DNA from: Actinomycetota bacterium
Lineage (GTDB): Bacteria > Actinomycetota > Acidimicrobiia > Acidimicrobiales > BP-101
Length of the DNA stretch: 11,388 nt
Direction of reading: 5' to 3'
NCBI GenBank assembly: GCA_030838265.1
Contig: JAUTXA010000167.1
Span: 1 to 11,388, forward strand
Part shown: positions 6,877 to 11,388 of the stretch, one piece after another
Position numbering within the stretch: position 1 is the first letter of the stretch
Layout: every line of letters starts with the position of its first letter
Notes under the pieces: generated by a model
Told to the model about the DNA's origin: nothing
What the model saw: only the letters and a program-made list of their open reading frames with translations
Database searches by the model: none
Translations under genes and position numbers: made by a program

Positions 6877-7431
6877 CTACAGGCTCTTGGGGTTGCTGAA
6901 GACCTTGCGGACGGCGTCCTCGAAGTGCTCGAGGGGCTCGGTGTCGTAGTCGGGGTCGAAGGCTCGCTGATCCCACTCGTCGGCGAAGCGGGCGGCCAGC
7001 TCCCACTCGTCGGCCGACAGGGCGTCGCGGTGCTTCTCGCGGGCGTTGGGGTCGCCGCCGAAGTGGGCGTAGTAGTGCTTGCCCTGGAAGTCCTGATGGA
7101 CCTTGATCATCTTGAAGACCTCGTCCCGCACGTAGGGCTTGAGGATCTCGGCTGCGATGCCGGGGTGGTTCGGCACCGAGATGGCCTTGCCGATGTCGTG
7201 GCACAGGGCGGCCACCACGACTTCGGGGTCGGCGCCGGCCCGCTCGGCCAGGGTCGCCGTCTGCAGGCAATGGGTGAGCTGGTCGGTGGCGAAGCCGTCG
7301 GTGATGTTCGACAGCGACCGGAGCATGCCCAGGATGGCCTCGGGGGTGCGGGACTGGTTGGCAAAGGTCTGCTTGCCGATCTCGGCCCACTGCTCCTGGG
7401 TGGACTCGTCCATGCGGGTGAAGGTCGTCAT
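6877..7431 (-). CDS. HD-domain protein, probable di-iron oxygenase or phosphohydrolase (PhnZ/TmpB-like)
   Basis: This 184-residue protein has an HD-fold metal centre. Candidate ligands are His54 (THCLQTA), His78-Asp79 (CHDIGK), His89, His112 (KVHQDFQGKHYY) and a C-terminal Asp, perhaps Asp154 (EWDQ). The HCLQTA-x-LAE start, HDIGK core and closing FDPDYDTEPLEHFE segment (158-171) resemble the predicted HD family that includes the mixed-valence di-iron oxygenases PhnZ and TmpB, which cleave the C-P bond of hydroxylated phosphonates. No phosphonate transport or hydroxylase gene is in the window, so that substrate is not supported. It starts by an ATGA overlap with the ispH stop, so translation is coupled to ispH. 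Other HD proteins are phosphohydrolases, and that remains possible. Fold confidence is high; reaction confidence is low. Confidence 0.8.
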   Translation of the reverse strand: MTTFTRMDESTQEQWAEIGKQTFANQSRTPEAILGMLRSLSNITDGFATDQLTHCLQTATLAERAGADPEVVVAALCHDIGKAISVPNHPGIAAEILKPYVRDEVFKMIKVHQDFQGKHYYAHFGGDPNAREKHRDALSADEWELAARFADEWDQRAFDPDYDTEPLEHFEDAVRKVFSNPKSL

Positions 7432-8468
7432 ACCGGCAATTCTCGCGCCAGGACGTCGCTGGCGGCCACGCTGCGGTCATCGGCCAGCAGGTTGCCGCTC
7501 AGGCCCGGGCCGCCGAGGGCCAGGTTGATGGCGCCGGTGAGGCCGCGCATGAGCTCCCGCAGCTCGCGCGGGGGAGGGAAGTACTCCTCTTCGGTGGTGA
7601 CGTCGACGAGCTCGACCCCGCCGGAAGGAGCGAGACGGGCGACCACGGCCTCGACGAGGTCCTCGGGCGCCGAGGCGCCAGCGGTGACCCCCACCAAGCC
7701 GGTGAGGTCGGTGGGCACCTCGTCGACGGCGTTGACGCGGACGACGGGGCCGGAGCAGAGGCTGCGCGCCACCCGCTCGAGGGCGAGGGTGTTCGACGAG
7801 TTGGCCGAGCCGATGACGACCACGGCGTCAGCGCGCTGCGCGATGGCCTTCAGCGCCGACTGCCGGTTGGTGGTGGCGAAGCACAGGTCACTGCGGCCCG
7901 GCATCCAGACCTCGGGGAAGCGCTGGCGGACCGCGTCCTGGACGCCGGCCCACTCGTCGTGCGACAGCGTGGTCTGGGCCAGCAGGGCCACCGGTCCGTC
8001 CGGCGTGTCCAACGAGAGCACGTCGTCGACCTTCTCGACCAGGCGGACGGACTCAGGGGCGACGGCCATCGTGCCCACCGCCTCGTCGTGGCCCTCGTGG
8101 CCCACATAGATGACCGTGTAGCCCTTGCCGGCGCGCATTCGCACCTCGTGGTGGACCTTGGTGACGAGCGGGCACACGGCGTCGACCACGACGCCGCCGT
8201 GGGCCCGGGCCGCGGCTACCACCTCAGGCGCCGAACCGTGGGCGCTGAGCATGAGGGGAGCACCAGCCGGCACTTCGGCGATGTCGTCGACAAAGACCAC
8301 GCCCATGGCCCGGAAACGGTCGACGACGACCTGGTTGTGCACGATCTCGTGGTAGCAGTAGACGGGCGGCTCGAAGACGCGCACCATCCACGACAGGGCC
8401 TTGATGGCCATCTCGACCCCGGCGCAGAAGCCCCTGGGCGCGGCGAGCAGCACGCGTTCGACGGGCAC
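7428..8468 (-). CDS. ispH: 4-hydroxy-3-methylbut-2-enyl diphosphate reductase
   Basis: IspH is the last enzyme of the MEP isoprenoid pathway, reducing HMBPP to IPP and DMAPP with a [4Fe-4S] cluster. All three cluster cysteines are present: Cys15 (PRGFCAGV), Cys99 (DAVCPLVTKVH) and Cys196 (SDLCFATTNRQ). Substrate-site residues are His44, His77 (SAHGS), His127 and Glu129 (GHEGHDEAVGTM), Thr167 (QTTLS), the SANSSNT motif (221-227) and TAGASAP (262-268). The 346-residue length exceeds the ~316 of E. coli because ~35 residues follow the usual EEEYFPPPRELR end. The GTG start at 8468 leaves five residues before the conserved VLLAAPRGFCAGV. TAGCCT ends 6 bases upstream of the start codon, suggesting leaderless transcription. 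It is the first gene of the minus-strand operon and diverges from the DUF512 gene. Confidence 0.97.
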   Translation of the reverse strand: MPVERVLLAAPRGFCAGVEMAIKALSWMVRVFEPPVYCYHEIVHNQVVVDRFRAMGVVFVDDIAEVPAGAPLMLSAHGSAPEVVAAARAHGGVVVDAVCPLVTKVHHEVRMRAGKGYTVIYVGHEGHDEAVGTMAVAPESVRLVEKVDDVLSLDTPDGPVALLAQTTLSHDEWAGVQDAVRQRFPEVWMPGRSDLCFATTNRQSALKAIAQRADAVVVIGSANSSNTLALERVARSLCSGPVVRVNAVDEVPTDLTGLVGVTAGASAPEDLVEAVVARLAPSGGVELVDVTTEEEYFPPPRELRELMRGLTGAINLALGGPGLSGNLLADDRSVAASDVLARELPV

Positions 8469-8474
8469 GACTTC

Positions 8475-8480
8475 AGGCTA
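8475..8480 (-). promoter_or_regulatory. Candidate -10 box (TAGCCT) for leaderless ispH operon transcript
   Basis: Read on the minus strand, TAGCCT matches TANNNT and is followed by the six bases GAAGTC and then the ispH GTG. This puts the expected transcription start on the start codon. A purine-rich GGGAGGGAGG lies farther upstream, too distant to be the ribosome site. No clear -35 hexamer is seen. Confidence 0.55.
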
Positions 8481-8495
8481 CTTGCCTCCCTCCCG

Positions 8496-8501
8496 TATCC
8501 T
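8496..8501 (+). promoter_or_regulatory. Candidate -10 box (TATCCT) for leaderless DUF512 gene transcript
   Basis: TATCCT matches TANNNT, is followed by the six bases TTCGCC and then the ATG at 8508. The stretch before the ATG is pyrimidine-rich and has no Shine-Dalgarno sequence, as expected for a leaderless mRNA. The spacing is the same as at ispH on the other strand. Its -35 region would fall on the ispH -10 box. Confidence 0.6.
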
Positions 8502-8507
8502 TTCGCC

Positions 8508-9887
8508 ATGGCGCTGCCCCTCGTGGTGGCCGTCGACCCCGACTCGCCGGCTGCCCGGGCTGGCCTGCTCCCCGGTGACGAGATCGTCTCTCTCAACGGC
8601 CAGGCTCCCCGTGATGTCATCGAATACCGCCTGCTCGCCGACGAACCTGACGTCGACGTGGCTCTTCGGCGCGGGGGTCTCGAGCTATCGGTGGCCGTCG
8701 AGAAGGACGCCGGCGCCGGGCTCGGCATCGAGGTTGATTCCGCCCTGTTCGACCAGGTGCGGACGTGCGACAACCACTGCGAGTTCTGCTTCATCTTCCA
8801 GCTGCCGCCCGGACTGCGGAAGAGCCTCTATGTCAAGGACGACGACTACCGGCTGTCGTTCCTCTACGGCAACTTCACCACTCTGACCCGATTCACCGAG
8901 GCTGACCTCGAGCGCGTGGTCACCGAAGGCCTCGGCCCGCTCTACGTGAGCATCCACGCCACCGACCCCGACGTGCGGTCGACCATGCTGCGCAACAAGA
9001 GGGGCGCGACGAGCCTGCGCTGGCTGCGGGCCCTGCTCGACCATGGCATCGAGGTGCATGGCCAGGTCGTGGTCTGTCCCGGCCAGAACGACGGCGCCAT
9101 CCTCGAGGACACCCTCGCCGGCGTCCTCGACCGCTTCCCCGAGCTGGCCAGCCTCGCCGTCGTGCCGCTGGGGGTCAGCAAGCACTCAAAGGAGGGCGGC
9201 CTTCGTCCCCACACCGTGGCCGAGGCCGAGGTGGTCGTCGACTTGGTGACGGAGTGGCAAGAGATCTTCCGCACCGCCCTCGGTCATCGCCTCGTGTTCG
9301 CGGCCGACGAGTACTACCTGCTCGCCCAGCGACCCTTCCCCGACGCCCGCACCTACGAGGGCTTCGCCATGCACGAGGACGGCATCGGGATGGCCCGGGC
9401 CTTCGAGTCCGAGCTCCTCGGCGTCACCGACGAGGTGCAGGGGGTGAAGTCGGGCTTCTTCGCCTGGGTCGACGGCGCCCCGCCCGAGGGCTACCGCGCC
9501 CCGCGGACCAACGGCGACGGCGACGGCATCAGCGACCGGCCGCCCGTCCCCGCCGACGCCCCCGTCGCCATCGTGACGGGTGAGTACGGGGCCCGCGTGC
9601 TCGAGCCGCTGGTGGCCTCGCTCGGCCGCCGCGACGTCCGCATCGTCACCGTGAAGAACGACTTCTTCGGCGGCAACATCGCGGTCGCCGGCCTGCTGGC
9701 CGGAGAGGACGTGGCCCGCGCCCTCATGGGCGAGCCCGAGGGCCACCGCTACCTGCTTCCCGACGTCTGCCTCTCGAAGGGGGCCTTCCTCGACGGGCCC
9801 ACGCCGGCCGACCTACCCCGTCCCGTCGAGGTGCTGCCCACCGATGGACGGGCCCTGCGCACCGCCCTGCTCGGCCTGGGGGCCTGA
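8508..9887 (+). CDS. PDZ / radical SAM / DUF512 protein
   Basis: The 459-residue protein belongs to the DUF512 family of iron-sulfur proteins related to NifB/MoaA-type oxidoreductases; the reaction is unknown. Residues ~4-65 are PDZ-like (VVAVDPDSPAARAGL, LPGDEIVSLNG). The radical-SAM cysteines are C-x3-C-x2-C at Cys87, Cys91 and Cys94 (RTCDNHCEFCF). LYVSIHATDPDVR (145-157) and VHGQVVVCPGQND (183-195) are core strands of the barrel. The rest is the DUF512 region, with VTGEYG (356-361), FFGGNIAVAGLLAG (386-399) and PDVCLSKG with Cys421. No signal peptide or membrane segment is seen. The ATG at 8508 places the PDZ strand directly at the N terminus; upstream in-frame sequence lies antisense to ispH. 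The stop is one base from the der start. The DUF512-der pairing is also known in Firmicutes, hinting at a ribosome- or membrane-related role. Confidence 0.88.
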   Translation: MALPLVVAVDPDSPAARAGLLPGDEIVSLNGQAPRDVIEYRLLADEPDVDVALRRGGLELSVAVEKDAGAGLGIEVDSALFDQVRTCDNHCEFCFIFQLPPGLRKSLYVKDDDYRLSFLYGNFTTLTRFTEADLERVVTEGLGPLYVSIHATDPDVRSTMLRNKRGATSLRWLRALLDHGIEVHGQVVVCPGQNDGAILEDTLAGVLDRFPELASLAVVPLGVSKHSKEGGLRPHTVAEAEVVVDLVTEWQEIFRTALGHRLVFAADEYYLLAQRPFPDARTYEGFAMHEDGIGMARAFESELLGVTDEVQGVKSGFFAWVDGAPPEGYRAPRTNGDGDGISDRPPVPADAPVAIVTGEYGARVLEPLVASLGRRDVRIVTVKNDFFGGNIAVAGLLAGEDVARALMGEPEGHRYLLPDVCLSKGAFLDGPTPADLPRPVEVLPTDGRALRTALLGLGA

Positions 9888-9888
9888 C

Positions 9889-11211
9889 GTGCCCCGCCCC
9901 GTGGTGGCCGTGGTCGGCCGCCCCAACGTCGGGAAGTCGACGCTCGTCAACCGCATCATCGGGCGACGCGAGGCCATCGTCGAGGAGAAGCCCGGCGTCA
10001 CCCGCGACCGCAAAGTGGTCACGGCCGAGTGGAACGGCCGCCACTTCGACCTGGTCGACACCGGGGGCTGGCTGGCCACCGAGCACGCCCTGCACTCCCA
10101 GGTCAGCGCCCAGGCCGAGCGGGCCATCGCCGAGGCCGATGTGGTGATGATGGTGGTCGACACGACCGTCGGCGCCACCGACGAGGACGACCGGGTGGCA
10201 CGATTGCTGCGCCGGGCCGACCGTCCCGTCCTCGTTGTGGCCAACAAGGTCGACTCCGAGCACCGCGAGGGTGACGCCTGGCAGCTGGTGCGTCTCGGCC
10301 TGGGTGACCCCTGGCCCGTGAGCGCCATCCACGGTCGAGGCACCGGCGACCTGCTCGATGCCCTGGTGAAGTTGTTGCCGGCGTCCGATGACGACGAAGG
10401 CGATGCGGCCGATCAAGGGCGGGACGACGACGGGGGACCCCGCCTCATGGCCGTCGCCATCGTCGGCCGCCCCAACGTCGGGAAGTCAACCCTGTTCAAC
10501 CGGATGATCGGCGACGAGCGATCGGTCGTGCACGACGAGCCGGGCACCACCCGCGACACCGTCGACACCATCGTCGACACCGACGACGGCCCCCTGCGGT
10601 TCGTCGACACCGCGGGGATGCGACGCCGGGCCAAGACGGCATCGGGCGCCGAGTACTACTCGCTGGTGCGGGCCCTGCAGGCCGTCGACCAGTCCGACAT
10701 CGCCCTGCTCGTCATCGACGCCACCGAGGGCGTGACCCATCAGGACCAGCGCCTGGCCGAGCGCATCGACGCCGCCGGCACCGCGGTGGTCATCCTCCTC
10801 AACAAGTGGGAGCTGCTCGACGCCGAGGGACGGGCGACCGTGCAGGAAGACGTCGAGGATCGACTCGCCTTCCTGGGGTATTCGCCCATCCTCAAGCTCA
10901 GCGCCAAGACGGGGATGGGGGTGCAGAAGCTGTTGCCCGCCCTCCACAGCTCGATCGACGCCTACCACCGCCGCATCCCGACCCGTGAGCTGAACAAGCT
11001 GATCCAGGAAGCCCAAGCCGCCCACCAGGCCCCAGGGGGCCGGATCCTCTACGCCACCCAGGGCGCCACCGATCCGCCCACGTTCACCCTGTTCACCAAC
11101 CGCAGCCTGCCGCCCACCTACCTGCGCTACATCGAGCGTCGCATCCGGGAGCACTTCGGCTTCGGGCCGACCCCGCTCAAGCTCCGGGTGCGCCGCCGGA
11201 GCGGATCATGA
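9889..11211 (+). CDS. der: Ribosome-associated double GTPase Der (EngA)
   Basis: Der is an essential GTPase of 50S subunit assembly with two tandem G domains and a KH-like C-terminal domain. The product is 440 residues, normal length. G domain 1 has GRPNVGKST (10-18), DTGG (57-60) and NKVD (119-122). An acidic linker follows (~166-184). G domain 2 has GRPNVGKST (193-201), DTAG (240-243) and NKWE (305-308), where most Der proteins have NKWD. The KH-like domain spans ~350-437 and ends in basic KLRVRRRSGS. The GTG at 9889 is chosen because the P-loop then sits at the family's normal distance from the N terminus. A GGGGG run lies 6 bases upstream. It follows the DUF512 gene by one base, so the two are cotranscribed and probably coupled. 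Confidence 0.97.
   Translation: MPRPVVAVVGRPNVGKSTLVNRIIGRREAIVEEKPGVTRDRKVVTAEWNGRHFDLVDTGGWLATEHALHSQVSAQAERAIAEADVVMMVVDTTVGATDEDDRVARLLRRADRPVLVVANKVDSEHREGDAWQLVRLGLGDPWPVSAIHGRGTGDLLDALVKLLPASDDDEGDAADQGRDDDGGPRLMAVAIVGRPNVGKSTLFNRMIGDERSVVHDEPGTTRDTVDTIVDTDDGPLRFVDTAGMRRRAKTASGAEYYSLVRALQAVDQSDIALLVIDATEGVTHQDQRLAERIDAAGTAVVILLNKWELLDAEGRATVQEDVEDRLAFLGYSPILKLSAKTGMGVQKLLPALHSSIDAYHRRIPTRELNKLIQEAQAAHQAPGGRILYATQGATDPPTFTLFTNRSLPPTYLRYIERRIREHFGFGPTPLKLRVRRRSGS
9913..9938 (+). repeat. First copy of an exact 26-bp repeat (Der G domain 1 P-loop)
   Basis: These 26 bases encode VGRPNVGKS and are identical to 10462-10487. The copies are 549 bases apart, a multiple of three, so recombination between them would delete one G domain in frame. 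Confidence 0.9.
10462..10487 (+). repeat. Second copy of the 26-bp repeat (Der G domain 2 P-loop)
   Basis: This is identical to 9913-9938, including every synonymous position; the copies diverge immediately outside. It reflects the internal duplication of the G domain plus strong codon bias, or possibly local gene conversion. Confidence 0.9.
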
Positions 11212-11246
11212 CCCGCCGGGCATTACCGTTGTGGCCGACATGGTGA
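11208..11246 (+). other. Possible 12-codon bridging ORF between der and the next gene
   Basis: An ATG overlaps the der stop (ATGA at 11208-11211) and opens a 12-codon frame, MTRRALPLWPTW. Its TGA (11244-11246) lies just after the ATG at 11240 of the next gene. It could carry ribosomes from der to that start by coupling. It is very short and may be chance. Confidence 0.2.
11224..11229 (+). promoter_or_regulatory. Weak candidate -10 box (TACCGT) before the last gene
   Basis: TACCGT fits TANNNT but ends 10 bases before the ATG at 11240, predicting a leader of only about 3-4 bases. The spacing is poorer than at the four better boxes in this window. Confidence 0.25.
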
Positions 11247-11388
11247 ACCAGCCCCTGCTGGCGGCCGTCGCCGCGGCCTGCGTCGTCGCCGCCTTCCTGT
11301 GGGGCCGCTCCAGCCTTCGACTCGAGCGAGCGTGCAAGCGCATCGAGGGCGAGTGGCGGGCCAGCGGCGAGGGGCGCGAGGCCGCCGA
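11240..11388 (+). CDS. Putative membrane-anchored protein, N-terminal part (3' end outside window)
   Basis: The frame is open from the ATG at 11240 to the window edge, 49 full codons. After MVNQ comes a hydrophobic, alanine/valine-rich segment (PLLAAVAAACVVAAFLWG), which looks like a single membrane anchor. A charged, probably helical stretch follows (RLERACKRIEGEWRA). I do not recognise the family. It does not resemble PlsY, which often follows der in Firmicutes. In-frame GTG codons at 11231 and 11243 are alternative starts. Codon use is like the neighbours, with G or C in most third positions. The gene begins 28 bases after der, in the same direction. The predicted layout is an N-terminal anchor with a cytoplasmic coiled or helical domain; function is unknown. 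Confidence 0.5.
   Translation, partial: MVNQPLLAAVAAACVVAAFLWGRSSLRLERACKRIEGEWRASGEGREAA

Noticed and set aside
6718..8109. Open plus-strand frame of 463 codons opposite the GNAT, HD and ispH genes
   Set aside because: The minus-strand genes have intact catalytic motifs; this frame shows only low-complexity sequence.
7959..8507. Long N-terminal extension of the DUF512 gene
   Set aside because: The region is antisense to ispH; the PDZ domain begins at the ATG at 8508, which also has a matching -10 box.
9844..9888. Upstream ATG for der at 9844
   Set aside because: It overlaps the end of the DUF512 gene and adds residues not seen before the first P-loop in Der.
1..11388. CRISPR array, tRNA, riboswitch, insertion sequence, phage or toxin-antitoxin module
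   Set aside because: Gaps between genes are at most 42 bases, no spaced repeats or terminal inverted repeats were seen, and no transposase or integrase motifs appear in any supported gene.

Overview
The window is high-GC chromosomal DNA that looks actinobacterial. The gene order scpB-rluB-aroH-tyrA-aroA-cmk-plsC...der, the monofunctional AroH-type chorismate mutase, GTG starts, ATGA/GTGA overlaps and probable leaderless promoters of the TANNNT type all fit that group. A deep-branching lineage such as the Acidimicrobiia is my guess from style and cannot be proved here. No tRNA, rRNA, CRISPR array, insertion sequence or prophage gene was seen.

Layout. (1) Positions 1-5035, all on +: the end of scpB, then rluB, aroH, tyrA, aroA, cmk and plsC, packed with overlaps or gaps of at most 9 bases. 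AroH, TyrA and AroA are shikimate/tyrosine enzymes, Cmk makes CDP/dCDP, and PlsC makes phosphatidic acid. (2) 5046-6050, +: an unassigned protein with the metal-binding signature of a 2-oxoglutarate/Fe(II) oxygenase. (3) 6093-8468, -: a three-gene operon transcribed ispH, then an HD-domain protein with probable di-iron ligands, then a GNAT acetyltransferase. (4) 8508-11211, +: a PDZ/radical-SAM/DUF512 protein followed by the double GTPase Der. (5) 11212-11388: the start of a small membrane-anchored protein cut by the window edge.

Most of the window is conserved housekeeping. The most interesting signals are regulatory. Four starts (aroH, the oxygenase-like gene, ispH and the DUF512 gene) are each preceded by a TANNNT box ending exactly 6 or 7 bases before the start codon, the layout of leaderless transcripts. 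In two cases the box is built on the TAG stop codon of the upstream gene. The ispH/DUF512 pair faces apart from a 39-bp gap holding two such boxes, so the two promoters should compete.

The best candidates for undescribed biochemistry are the oxygenase-like protein, the HD protein (related to PhnZ/TmpB-type oxygenases) with its GNAT partner, and the DUF512 radical-SAM protein. The sequence does not show that they form one system.
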